A DNA stretch of 30,834 nt. It comes from Verrucomicrobia bacterium UBA3761. Its GTDB lineage: Bacteria > Verrucomicrobiota > Kiritimatiellia > RFP12 > UBA1067. The translations under genes and the position numbers were made by a program. Below are positions 8,301 to 14,575 of the stretch, piece after piece. Within the stretch, counting starts at the first letter, position 1. Each line of letters begins with the position of its first letter. The DNA lies in NCBI GenBank assembly GCA_002371135.1, contig DFGB01000044.1, positions 29,202 to 60,035 on the forward strand. Reading direction: 5' to 3'. The notes beneath the pieces are model-generated. The model was not told the DNA's origin. It searched no databases and worked only from the letters and a program-made list of their open reading frames with translations.

Positions 8301-10933
8301 GCAAGTTGACCTTGGCTGGCGGCACGCTTAATGGCTCGTTTGGTGGAAGCGTAGTGTCCGCTGACACGACACTCGCCAATACATCCCTGGAACTGGAGGA
8401 TGGCACGACATCCAGCGTTACTGTAGGCAATGTGCGTCTCATCTACGATGGCCCAATCACTGGCGGCGGCACACTGAATGCGACAGGCAAGGCCTTCTCG
8501 CTTCAGAGCTCGGCATCCAGCGATTTCACTGGTGCGGTGAACTTCGGCACTGCAAGTAATCCTGCCCAGCATGGTATATACTCTGTTGGCGCGGGCAGTG
8601 AAAATGCCGATTACTCCTTTACAGGTGCAAATGTGGATGGCGTAGGCGGCGTGATTAGCGTTTCCGGCACGACGGCGGATGCGCCGGTCAAGCTCGGCAG
8701 CCTTGCCATTGCCTCCGGCACGACGGTCCAGAACGTCAACGCCGGGACGTATGTCGAGGTTGGCAAGAACGACAACAGCACGCTGGCGGGTACGATATCC
8801 GGCCAGACCATGACCATTACGAAGGTCGGTGCGACATCGACGCTGACGCTGGGCGGCTCGTTCTCCATGCCGTCCGGCTCGACGATCGACGTGAAGGGCG
8901 GAACGCTTGTCACGCAGGGGACAGGCAACCCTGCCGCGCTTACGCTGTCAGGACAAACCCTTACGGTCGGCGCAAACGCGACGGCGACGGCGCAGAACGA
9001 CCTCGTTCTCGACGGCGGCACGTTGAACGTCAATGGCACGGTCAATATCGGCAACAGCACGGGTGCCCTTTGGCTGAAGGCAGGCAATAATGCCATCATC
9101 AACGTCGATGCCGGCGGCAATCTCAATCTCTGCCGCGTCACGGCGGATGGTTCATACACCATGAACTTCGATGGCGGCACACTTACCGAGTACGGCGCAG
9201 GCTATGGTAATGATGATGTCATCGGGGGCACTGCATGGGATACATCAGAAGCGCACACGATCACACTGAACGTCAAGGCTGGCGGTCTCACGGTCGATAC
9301 GGCAACTGCCACGAAAATCTATCCCGTCCTCTCCGGCGATGCGGAGTCTGTCGGCGGTGGTCTGACGAAGAAGGGCGCTGGCACGCTGACGCTTGCGGCG
9401 GCTCCGACGTTCACGGGTGCGATTACGGTTGAGGCTGGTTCGGTTGTCTTGCCCACGGGCGACTACACGCTTGGCGCGAACACGATCGTCAGCAGCCGCG
9501 ATACTGCGAACGGCACGATGACGCTTGCGTATGCGACGACGGTCGCGCTCACGGTGCCTGCGGTCGACGGCACTACGGTCGCCGTGACGTATGTCGACTC
9601 GAACGGAGATACGCAGACGGTCGCCGTGTCCGATACGGCAAATGTGTATCTCGTCCCTGTCGGCACGGAAGTGACGGTGACGTATACCGGCACGACCGGC
9701 ACAGTCGTCACGTCCGGCGGCACCATCACCGGCACCTACAACGAGGCGGTTACGGTCGATACTACTGGCGTCACCGTCGCATCCGCCGCGGTGTGGGTTG
9801 GCAACGCTGTTGAGAACGGCGACAACTTGTGGAGCACGGCGACGAACTGGGATCCAGAGGGTGTGCCGGGGCAGACGACGCTTGTTGAGTTCCCTGCGGC
9901 CAATTCAGAATACACCGTTATTCTGACTGGCTGGAGTCCTTGCGCCGGTATGTCGGTGGAGGGCACGGTCACGGTTCAGCAGCAGTCGGACACCGTAAAT
10001 TGGCTGGCTATCCAGTCTGGTGCAATCATAGGCGACGGAACACTCAAGCTGAACAACATCGGCGTCAGCAATGACACTGGTGCGACAGTCACGATTGCTC
10101 CCGACCTTGTCGTTCTCACGACCGGCAATGATGGTGATGGCAACGGACAGAAGCAGACTACGTTTGCAAATGGCGCGTTCACGTTCAATGGCGATGTGAC
10201 GGTCGATGGTTGGATGTTTACTGTTGGAGCGGTCAACACATACAACGGAACGGTCACTGTGAACGGGCGCTTCCGCCAAGTGTGGGGCGGGGAAAATGTA
10301 CACTATCGTCCTGTGTTCAATGGCGATGTAGTCATTGGACAGGGAGTGTACATGGACAACTACTCCGACGCCGGCTTTGAATTCAATGGCGGCACAGTTA
10401 CGGGTCTCGGAACAGGCGGAACTCTGCACACGGGCAATGGCAGCAACACCAAGATTACAGGCCAGGGACTGACTGTCGCGGGCAATGTAGTAATTGGCTC
10501 CGGCGGCACGCAGACACCCGTGGAAGCGCCGGTGTTGATGCGCCCTGGCTCGACGCTGACAATCAGAAACTATGTGTCGGTGACGAGTGTCAATCCTGTC
10601 GATGCGGCGTACTGCGCTGTGACCGACAATGAGTCCTCGCCGAGGGTGTTCACCTGCTCGTGGAAGGCTGAAGCGAAGCCGGAGATCGACATGACGGCGG
10701 AGGCGCCGGTGACGGTGACGACGAGCGGCGTGACGTTCGCGGTGTCCGAGTCGAGCCTCATCGAAGGGCTGTATTACCGCGTGAAGGCGGTTGACGGCAA
10801 GGGCAAAGAATCCGCAGCCGCTTCGACGGAGAAGGTGAAGTACACTGGCGACATGAGCAAGTTGAACTTCACGGCTCTTCTGCCGACCGATGGCGTTCTC
10901 TACTACACCATCGAAGCGAGCGACGACGAATAA
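2336..10933 (+). CDS. Giant exported beta-strand-repeat protein with LamG-like domain
   Basis: The ATG at 2336 is chosen over an in-frame ATG at 2228 because it follows AGAGAGG and begins a clear Sec signal peptide (residues 1-26, basic start, LLLMALSALAA core, cleavage near TTWA-A). The 2865-residue product is rich in Gly, Thr, Ser and Val, as in autotransporter-associated beta-strand repeat proteins. Clear repeat units read LTKKGAGTLTL near residues 1655 and 2341. Segments of the form W-G-x-NNW-x-NW recur near 1301, 1766 and 2486. Residues about 665-730 resemble leucine-rich repeats. Residues about 800-1035 resemble a LamG/concanavalin-like domain. No catalytic domain, C-terminal beta-barrel, LPXTG or PEP-CTERM signal is seen. 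The acidic C-terminus ends IEASDDE. A surface or secreted role in adhesion or glycan contact is inferred. The gene is monocistronic between its own promoter and terminator. Confidence 0.85.
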   Translation: MRKLLQKPKLLLMALSALAACTTWAATLSYSGYISTDSANPSTVFSGVNLSDIGSTYVLKGNMGGGYVTSPGEAGVYRASLDNGVLTVQFQKIDGTSSTGIYAKGVVVKFQQSGDDITAYASATGYSSTLTLGQDYSSSTGTPASSASAGGYGIYDVSLVAGRKVEYKNTGTTSGTYTISGGYAAQPTWKMNIPAKGTATSGALVKVKAIKIGSRTTTWTADYDSASVTVNGVSSTPISTYATPYLLAYDSSTTCKPLEYVFPNATPLMVNVGTDYDASFYKADGTQTSNNPGGSYLIKTADAVEYALRMPNVHSAGWRPVQEVETLVVATATASADENWSALTWTNGAADWTEAGATPVVLTVSENCTITLDSAVSLESIVFDIADGKTLTLSGANTITAANGIIIKGGTVSVSAANLVGTVYGDGELKFVGIRPTTTATNPSLVLTDSAWEGTVTIQYDYANTATGGNRQLFPQAWGSANSKIKWNGVAGYFGGCTSAAGWILEDLTVNDTTYPALRKNDGGSNSMTTAPSLSGSGTFADESNPSERFKFADGSSFAGSINITSSSGNGMNVQFGATAVTKVARTIHVLSGATVNVAAGKTWTAPGGIVVSGTLTVGSGASVPTITTTDTAAYVFSSSATIGTVAGSSIGSSLGIMSGTVSVTDTAITSLTIPAETGSTYMNLVTLDLSGCTSLTALYLNLGASKTVDMTKITLPDGCTVYANAGSARNLSGYSVSGATYLVEETKAEYGAGSLTVENVPTGASVAVKRVDGTIVSATVDGTTATLTSEVKIDGAATYCDATFANTVSMAYTTDNVVVRSPATGNYNNSAADKTTGIMVYDTPWLGTSDAWNIANMGDFQSDMTVAVVGQMPACKDNAMFLHIGGCNSGVNGIIIARTANDNEAFVAYNQGSTVTKLTTMTVPNADSARHVYVVTKHDTASTTTFTIYLDGIKWKTVPLDFVLAISGGVQVGSDFHGAIHPVTQTDTDGSQYVLKSITSSASPAEGYATDTTGYVNCIRIYDRILTQVEINQYSDPSEYPYVSPNGSAVRTFTAANEDWIDETENSDVWSNTKDEVTTTSGTPAAGAALTVNTDVATTIGVNLDSNVSYEAITVNGTGATFQFSGESTGKIRVAGSSVIGAPTTIVAGALDISGGPVTMTEDGSLTFDYSDYEVNSTTKIQLTGPVAQNDTAVSITVPSNPYYTYTSGWDSGSEQYVITPAVAVAVLNHEGTLTGYTTAEAAFADAVSGDTVTLQTAYLTPGTHATYAGDKTGVNVVVQGYTIAPAVADGTTTWSTSSYIWTGAGTDNNWTTPANWGLASGYPGSSGAANSQNTDNVLVPNAATITLTGSAYLTGVTLSGNLTLTGGGTLYARTISGSKVILSGATLRAYQNGKTVDANGLTVSSDVEIAAGTVNGFYMGKNNSNNYSAKFDIAGSLSGTGKVIVTIDNGPFHGLTVSGDASQFAGEWVVSGDSDATQFKAAAQVSATASYTFSSRNNNGGGSYPFSLMAGTFAVGAINGSIYLGGTSGNHGTSGMTITVGGRNEDCSFGGSIGYASSYCNNLVKTGTADMTYTGGGFYGSMTIQNGTYIIGSTDANPGAIIFQGGALSVAEGITVDPSSHFSSDSTAAVVFDDRGYDNEWATALTAADTPYGLTKKGAGTLTLSAATATIGGPTTVSEGILVVPVGTTFNGAVTVAEGAKIQFEADPNWADGATPTICTFTTAPSADTLDRIEITGFGGRQSATMEYNSETGAYVATVTSPTLVWNGANNANWTDADAWLIGETPATFQSGDKVVFSGASFDGVTEMTVSIPSDVAPASVTIDPGSGNTFVFTGAGKATTDGLEVAVSSGTAKLAADVFSGLAIANAGTVEVAESGSGVSIGDVTGSGNIKVTSGELHTTGTISATTSMSIAQGATVYVEATPGDYRTVSDALKITGAGKLVICDGATFTTAKNSSLGEFTGELRIEAGGRYNTPNGTRDNVAGRGKLTLAGGTLNGSFGGSVVSADTTLANTSLELEDGTTSSVTVGNVRLIYDGPITGGGTLNATGKAFSLQSSASSDFTGAVNFGTASNPAQHGIYSVGAGSENADYSFTGANVDGVGGVISVSGTTADAPVKLGSLAIASGTTVQNVNAGTYVEVGKNDNSTLAGTISGQTMTITKVGATSTLTLGGSFSMPSGSTIDVKGGTLVTQGTGNPAALTLSGQTLTVGANATATAQNDLVLDGGTLNVNGTVNIGNSTGALWLKAGNNAIINVDAGGNLNLCRVTADGSYTMNFDGGTLTEYGAGYGNDDVIGGTAWDTSEAHTITLNVKAGGLTVDTATATKIYPVLSGDAESVGGGLTKKGAGTLTLAAAPTFTGAITVEAGSVVLPTGDYTLGANTIVSSRDTANGTMTLAYATTVALTVPAVDGTTVAVTYVDSNGDTQTVAVSDTANVYLVPVGTEVTVTYTGTTGTVVTSGGTITGTYNEAVTVDTTGVTVASAAVWVGNAVENGDNLWSTATNWDPEGVPGQTTLVEFPAANSEYTVILTGWSPCAGMSVEGTVTVQQQSDTVNWLAIQSGAIIGDGTLKLNNIGVSNDTGATVTIAPDLVVLTTGNDGDGNGQKQTTFANGAFTFNGDVTVDGWMFTVGAVNTYNGTVTVNGRFRQVWGGENVHYRPVFNGDVVIGQGVYMDNYSDAGFEFNGGTVTGLGTGGTLHTGNGSNTKITGQGLTVAGNVVIGSGGTQTPVEAPVLMRPGSTLTIRNYVSVTSVNPVDAAYCAVTDNESSPRVFTCSWKAEAKPEIDMTAEAPVTVTTSGVTFAVSESSLIEGLYYRVKAVDGKGKESAAASTEKVKYTGDMSKLNFTALLPTDGVLYYTIEASDDE

Positions 10934-10963
10934 CGGCATACAAGCGCGTCAAGCGTATATACA

Positions 10964-11009
10964 CGAAAACACCGCCTCGTTCGGATGTCCGGGCGAGGCG
11001 GTGTTTTCG
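10964..11009 (+). terminator. Intrinsic terminator of the giant repeat-protein gene
   Basis: CGAAAACACCGCCTCG (10964-10979) pairs perfectly with 10994-11009 over 16 bp around a 14-nt loop and is followed by TTGTTTG. It begins 31 bp after the stop codon. The A-rich start and T-rich end of the stem make it bidirectional in principle. Confidence 0.9.
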
Positions 11010-11049
11010 TTGTTTGAGAGGCGGGTAGGTGGGCGGGGGTTGGAGCACC

Positions 11050-11203
11050 AAGGAGGCGCGGCTTTAGCCGCGCATGCACAATCGATTCTCTAGTGCGCGG
11101 CTGAAGCCGCGCCTCCTTGGCGTTGCACCGGCGCGAAAACGAGAAGCGCGGCTGAAGCCGCGCCTCCTTGTGCGAGATCGCGCTGAAGCGCGACCCTCCC
11201 GTG
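11050..11203. repeat. Second block of palindromic A/B repeats
   Basis: Family A cores lie at about 11056-11073, 11094-11111 and 11146-11163, each with an AAGGAGG or CCTCCTT flank. A family B element with CGCGCTGAAGCGCGACCCTCCCG lies at about 11179-11201. The block ends just short of the A-run (11204-11209) next to the tmRNA 3' end. These are the same elements as at 1569-1870. Confidence 0.85.
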
Positions 11204-11209
11204 AAAAAA

Positions 11210-11566
11210 TGGTGGAGGTGGGGGAGAGTCGAACTCCCCGTCCGCAGCGGCATCGACCAAGTGTTTACGCGTGTATCAGGCCATTAGTCTCGGAGACGAT
11301 ACGCCGACCCGCGGGCTTAGCCGTCTCCATCCGTCCGGTTCGGCACCCTGCAGCACCCGGGCGGCGAGCCCTGCAGCGTGGCCTGCTGAAATTATGCCTA
11401 GGCGCTTAGCAGACATCTGCGCTTCGACATCGCGGCCGTTATTTAGGCGGCGAGACGGTAATCGTTGTTCGCAATTACGTTTTTTTCTCGTTTGATAACG
11501 CGGCCAACGAGAATCCGCGACGCGAGACCGGGCTTCCACACGTCACGTCGAAACCAAGTCACCCCC
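11210..11566 (-). ncRNA. ssrA: tmRNA (ssrA)
   Basis: tmRNA rescues stalled ribosomes and tags the incomplete protein for proteolysis. On the minus strand the 5' end reads GGGGGTGACTTGGTTTCGACG, which contains the conserved GGTTTCGACG. The 3' end has a T-arm with GTTCGACTC and closes with CACCTCCACCA. The 7-bp acceptor stem GGGGGUG pairs with CACCUCC, with one G-U pair. The tag reading frame at 11443-11472 decodes as ANNDYRLAA followed by TAA. It is preceded by GTAATT, in the place of the usual sequence before the resume codon. The encoded CCA is followed at once by six T, which probably ends transcription. Promoter boxes lie just upstream. Confidence 0.95.
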
Positions 11567-11584
11567 ATTGGGTTTTCGGCGCGT

Positions 11585-11614
11585 ATTATATCACACTGGC
11601 GCGTGCAAAGTCAA
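11585..11614 (-). promoter_or_regulatory. Promoter of ssrA
   Basis: On the minus strand TTGACT (11609-11614) and TATAAT (11585-11590) are 18 bp apart, a near-consensus sigma-70 promoter about 20 bp ahead of the mature tmRNA 5' end. Confidence 0.85.
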
Positions 11615-11642
11615 GTGGGCACTATCCAGAAGGGCGGAAATT

Positions 11643-11651
11643 TGGTATAAT
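11643..11651 (+). promoter_or_regulatory. Extended -10 promoter of the barnase operon
   Basis: TGGTATAAT gives an extended -10 element (TATAAT at 11646-11651). The -35 region (TATCCA at 11623-11628) is weak. The start codon follows 34 bp later. The promoter is divergent from that of ssrA. Confidence 0.65.
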
Positions 11652-11684
11652 AACGACCAAAGCGGTATTGAAAGGAACGATGTT

Positions 11685-12155
11685 ATGAAAGCAGGCAAGA
11701 TCATGGCGGCGTCGATGTTCGCCGTCGCGGCGTTGATGTGCGCGGGAGTGGGGTTTGGCGCGTTGGACAAGCCGGCGGACGCGCCGTCGGTGTCCGCCGC
11801 CGTAGAGGTCGTGCGCGACGGCGAGTATGATTCGAAGGACGAAGTCGCGCAATACATCCGCAAGTTCAAAGGAGCGCTGCCGAAAAACTACATCACCAAG
11901 GCCGAGGCGCGCAAGCTTGGCTGGCATGGCGGACCGCTGGAGCCGTATGCGCCCGGCAAATCGATCGGCGGGGACCGCTTCGGCAACTACGAGCGTCTTC
12001 TCCCGAACGGCAGCTACAAGGAGTGCGATATCGACACTAAAGGGCGTTCGCGCGGCGCGAAGAGGATTGTCTTCACCACCAAAGGCGAGCGCATATACTA
12101 CACGCCGGATCATTACAATACGTTCGAAGAAATCAAGAAAGGGGCGAAGAAGTGA
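11685..12155 (+). CDS. Secreted barnase-family ribonuclease
   Basis: The 156-residue product has a Sec signal peptide (about residues 1-24, with FAVAALMCAGVG core) and a full barnase-like domain from about residue 48. Against barnase from memory, ITK (K72 here, K27 in barnase), GKSIGGD (91-97), E113 (the general base E73), R123 and R127 (R83, R87) and the DHY histidine H143 (H102) are all kept, so guanyl-preferring RNA cleavage is expected. The guanine-loop Arg59 position is Tyr102 here. The ATG at 11685 follows AAGGA and starts the signal peptide. The upstream in-frame start at 11568 would bury it. The stop overlaps the inhibitor's GTG start. Export suggests a toxin aimed at other cells or an extracellular nutritional enzyme. 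Confidence 0.92.
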   Translation: MKAGKIMAASMFAVAALMCAGVGFGALDKPADAPSVSAAVEVVRDGEYDSKDEVAQYIRKFKGALPKNYITKAEARKLGWHGGPLEPYAPGKSIGGDRFGNYERLLPNGSYKECDIDTKGRSRGAKRIVFTTKGERIYYTPDHYNTFEEIKKGAKK

Positions 12156-12403
12156 AAACGACATATACGGTCGATCTCGAGGGCAAGAAGCGAAAGTGCG
12201 CTATCATGCGGCGCTTCGCCTCCGTGTTGCCGGTCCCGCCGCATTTCGGGAGCAACTTGGATGCACTGTACGACGTGCTGACGGAATATGGGGCAGAGTG
12301 GAGGATCGAGTTCAAAAATTCGGCGAACGCGCCGGAGGCGTTTCGTCAAGTTTGCGAAGACGCCGCAGCCGAAACGCCCGGGCTTGAAATAGAATGGCGA
12401 TAA
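12152..12403 (+). CDS. Barstar-family ribonuclease inhibitor
   Basis: The 83-residue protein has no signal peptide and would stay in the cytoplasm to neutralise barnase before export. The central HFGSNLDALYDVLTE (31-45) aligns with the barstar helix YYGENLDALWDCLT. It keeps both acidic residues that plug the barnase active site (D37 and D41 here, D35 and D39 in barstar), while W38 of barstar is Tyr here. Translation starts at GTG, which overlaps the barnase TGA as GTGA. Such coupling fits balanced production of enzyme and inhibitor. A purine-rich AAAGGGGCG lies upstream. Confidence 0.9.
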   Translation: MKTTYTVDLEGKKRKCAIMRRFASVLPVPPHFGSNLDALYDVLTEYGAEWRIEFKNSANAPEAFRQVCEDAAAETPGLEIEWR

Positions 12404-13821
12404 TACTCGAACCGGAAAGACGATCTGGCAAGGCGCGATTCGTGCTTGGCCTCATCTACGCCGCGCTGACATTGGGCGCGGCGACGATGGTGTATCCGTT
12501 TGCCGTGATGATTTCGGCAAGCATGTCGTCGGCGTACGATTACAACCGCCACGATGTGGCGACGCGGGCGTTGTTTTCCGAGTCCGACCGGTTCGTCCGC
12601 AGCGTCGCAACGATCTTTCCCGTCTTCCCGCGGGAAGTCTACGACGACGCGCCGGAAGAGTGGACTACATGGCAGACCGTGGCCGCCGACGCAAGCGGCG
12701 TGAAAGAGTTCGCCTCGCGGCAGCTGGCGCCATACCGCGAGCCGGCGGCGTTCGCCGCCGGCATCGCGCGGGCCGACGCCTATCTCGCCCGGCTCCACGC
12801 CGATACGAATCGCGCCACGTCGTGCCGCGTCGACCCGCGCGACATTCCGGCTTTCGTCCAGGGCAAATACAAGACCCTAGACGCGCTGAACGCCGCGTGG
12901 CCTGTCCCTCACAAGTCGTTCTTCGATGTATCTTTCACGGCAGAAGCGCGCGAGAGTCCCAACGCGCCGGACGATGCCAAGCGCGAAACGTGGAACGAGA
13001 TGAAGCGCATGTATCTCGCAAGGGCCATTTCGCGGGGCGATCACATTGCGCGCACCATCCCAAGGAATATTTCGCCCGAAGACGCGGCGGAACTCAGAAA
13101 CGCGCTCGCCGTGCAGTTCCTCGACCACGGCTGGCGGGATTTCTTCCGCGACGCCTTCTCCAACTACGCGCTTGTGGGGCAATACCTTTTCTTGCGAGGA
13201 AGGGCGTTTGCGAATACGCTCATTCTAGTCTTCCTCTCGCTCCTAGCGTCGCTGACGGTGAACCCGCTCGCGGCATACGCCCTCTCGCGCTTCCATCTGC
13301 GCTCGACGGAGAAGATAATCCTTTTCCTCCTTGCGACGACTGCATTCCCGGCCGCAGTCACGGCGATTCCGGGCTTTCTGCTCATCCGCGACCTAGGGCT
13401 TTTGAACACCTTCGCGGCGCTGGTGCTGCCGGGCGTCGCGAGCGGCATGTCGATTTTCATCCTGAAAGGCTTTTTCGATGCCTTGCCGCGCGAACTCTAC
13501 GAGGCCGCCGCAATCGACGGCGCCGGAGAGTGGACGGTTTTTACGCGCATCACTCTGCCGATGACGACGCCCATACTCGCCGTCAACGCGTTGAACAGTT
13601 TCATACACGCGTATTCATCGTGGGAGTGGGCGTTCCTCGTCTGCCAGAAGGAGTCGCACTGGACGCTCGCGGTGTGGATGTACCAGATGTCGCAGACCTT
13701 TGCGCATCAGCCGTGGTGCGTGATGGCGGCGTTCGTGCTCGTTTCGATTCCCACGGCGGTCGTGTTTCTGGCGTGCCAGAAGGTAATCCTCCGCGGCATC
13801 GTCCTGCCGTCGATGAAGTGA
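12394..13821 (+). CDS. MalG-like ABC permease with a large periplasmic insert
   Basis: The 475-residue protein has a first membrane segment (about 15-41), then about 225 polar residues, then five hydrophobic segments from about 270 to the end. The EAA-loop ELYEAAAIDGAGEWTVFTRI (about 366-385), which docks the ATPase, and the whole C-terminal half are typical of MalG-type sugar ABC permeases. Normal MalG has only a short loop after the first segment, so the insert is unusual. Within it, KYKTLDALNAAWP (about 158-170) resembles a stretch common in family 42-type beta-galactosidases, which hints at a carbohydrate-related origin. No MalF-like partner, ATPase or binding protein is nearby. The ATG lies 10 bp inside the barstar gene, so the gene is probably translated with the barnase pair. 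Confidence 0.85.
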   Translation: MAIILEPERRSGKARFVLGLIYAALTLGAATMVYPFAVMISASMSSAYDYNRHDVATRALFSESDRFVRSVATIFPVFPREVYDDAPEEWTTWQTVAADASGVKEFASRQLAPYREPAAFAAGIARADAYLARLHADTNRATSCRVDPRDIPAFVQGKYKTLDALNAAWPVPHKSFFDVSFTAEARESPNAPDDAKRETWNEMKRMYLARAISRGDHIARTIPRNISPEDAAELRNALAVQFLDHGWRDFFRDAFSNYALVGQYLFLRGRAFANTLILVFLSLLASLTVNPLAAYALSRFHLRSTEKIILFLLATTAFPAAVTAIPGFLLIRDLGLLNTFAALVLPGVASGMSIFILKGFFDALPRELYEAAAIDGAGEWTVFTRITLPMTTPILAVNALNSFIHAYSSWEWAFLVCQKESHWTLAVWMYQMSQTFAHQPWCVMAAFVLVSIPTAVVFLACQKVILRGIVLPSMK

Positions 13822-13831
13822 AACGAGCCAT

Positions 13832-13857
13832 TGCGCGGCTGAAGCCGCGCCTCCTTG
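13832..13857. repeat. Single family A palindrome between convergent genes
   Basis: GCGCGGCTGAAGCCGCGC with a CTCCTT tail fills the 36-bp gap between the permease stop and the stop of the minus-strand 184-residue gene. As a hairpin it could end transcription from either side. Confidence 0.75.
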
Positions 13858-14412
13858 TCAGCCCATGTTGCCGATTGTACTGGCGGCGGAGTCGACAACC
13901 TTCTTGACGAGCTTGGCGGCGGTCGAAAAGGCGTTGTCGCGCTTGGTCAGATACGACTGCATGGAAACGGAGTCCTGCTGGAGGTTGTTGTCTTCTACGT
14001 CGAGGGCGTACTGGACCTCGTTTTGCGATTTGGATGCGTTCTGGAACGTCACCTGCGAGCCGGAGAGCGAAAGCGAGAGTCCGTATTTGCTGCATATGTC
14101 CCTTGCGGTGACGAGATTCGAGTCCGAGTCGCTTTTTTTGTTCTTGTCGTTGGACTTCGGGTTCATCGTCGCGAGGGCCTTGGCGAGGATGGCGAGAACC
14201 CAGCCGAGTTCCTCGGTCTTTTTCTGCCTCAGGCGGACGACCTCGGAATAGGCGCTTGCCGCCTCCTCGATGGCGACGGATTCCTTGAACGCCGCCTTTG
14301 TGAGCGCGTAGATGTAGTCCTGGCCCGCCTCGCCGTCGACGGAATACTGCACTTGCTTGACGCCGTATACGGAGCCGCCGCCAATCTCGGTTGGAACAAT
14401 CATGCCTGCCAT
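13858..14412 (-). CDS. Small helical protein, possible type III filament or tip subunit
   Basis: This is the last gene of the translocon operon and encodes 184 residues. It is mostly helical: residues about 31-84 form a long amphipathic helix region ending GWVLAILAKALATM. A polar, low-complexity linker (85-98) follows, and a C-terminal helix of about 130-184 has the spacing seen in EspA/SseB-like filament and tip proteins. I do not recognise a defining motif, so this assignment rests on size, helix pattern and position after the translocators. There is no signal peptide, as expected for a type III substrate. Starts at 14412 and 14403 are both possible and neither has a clear Shine-Dalgarno sequence. 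Confidence 0.5.
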   Translation of the reverse strand: MAGMIVPTEIGGGSVYGVKQVQYSVDGEAGQDYIYALTKAAFKESVAIEEAASAYSEVVRLRQKKTEELGWVLAILAKALATMNPKSNDKNKKSDSDSNLVTARDICSKYGLSLSLSGSQVTFQNASKSQNEVQYALDVEDNNLQQDSVSMQSYLTKRDNAFSTAAKLVKKVVDSAASTIGNMG

Positions 14413-14423
14413 AAGAGGGAAGA

Positions 14424-14500
14424 GGCCGCTGCGCGGCCAAAGTAGGAAGTAGGAAGTGGGAAGTAGGAAGTAGGAAGCGGGAGGACCGCGCTTTAGCGCA
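14424..14500. repeat. Hairpin, GTAGGAA heptamer array and family B element
   Basis: From left to right: a GGCCGC-TGC-GCGGCC hairpin (14424-14438), six 7-bp units based on GTAGGAA (14442-14483, with GTGGGAA and GCGGGAG variants), and a family B element (about 14477-14500). They fill the gap upstream of the 184-residue gene. Confidence 0.8.
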
Positions 14501-14527
14501 GCTGGAGAGGAGAGGTAAGAGGGAATG

Positions 14528-14575
14528 GCGCTGGAAGTTCCAGGTCTTCTAGAACTTCCAGCGCTTCTGGCTCAG
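14528..14575. repeat. Nonamer array that also forms a 13-bp hairpin
   Basis: Five 9-bp units follow each other: CTGGAAGTT, CCAGGTCTT, CTAGAACTT, CCAGCGCTT and CTGGCTCAG (14531-14575). The same DNA holds a perfect inverted repeat, 14528-14540 with 14552-14564, around an 11-nt loop. It lies just past the stop codon of the minus-strand translocator gene (stop at 14572-14574, inside the last unit). It could act as a transcription terminator or processing hairpin, although no T-run follows. Confidence 0.7.

Noticed and set aside
6761..8572. 603-codon minus-strand frame opposite the plus-strand giant gene
   Set aside because: The product is rich in Arg, Cys and His without recognisable domains and mirrors the repeat codons of the sense gene. 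There is no ribosome binding site or promoter.
10600..10933. Autotransporter beta-barrel at the C-terminus of the giant protein
   Set aside because: The last 110 residues show no barrel-like alternating pattern and end in acidic residues, not an aromatic one.
11074..11409. Plus-strand frames across the tmRNA region
   Set aside because: The DNA is explained by ssrA on the minus strand and by palindromic repeats.
11685..12403. Classical intracellular toxin-antitoxin module
   Set aside because: The ribonuclease has a clear signal peptide, so it is a secreted enzyme with a cytoplasmic inhibitor, not an intracellular growth-control pair, although a role in both cannot be fully excluded.
12660..13907. 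415-codon frame overlapping the MalG-like permease in another frame
   Set aside because: The permease frame has membrane segments and the EAA motif. This frame is Arg-rich and runs into the palindromic repeat.
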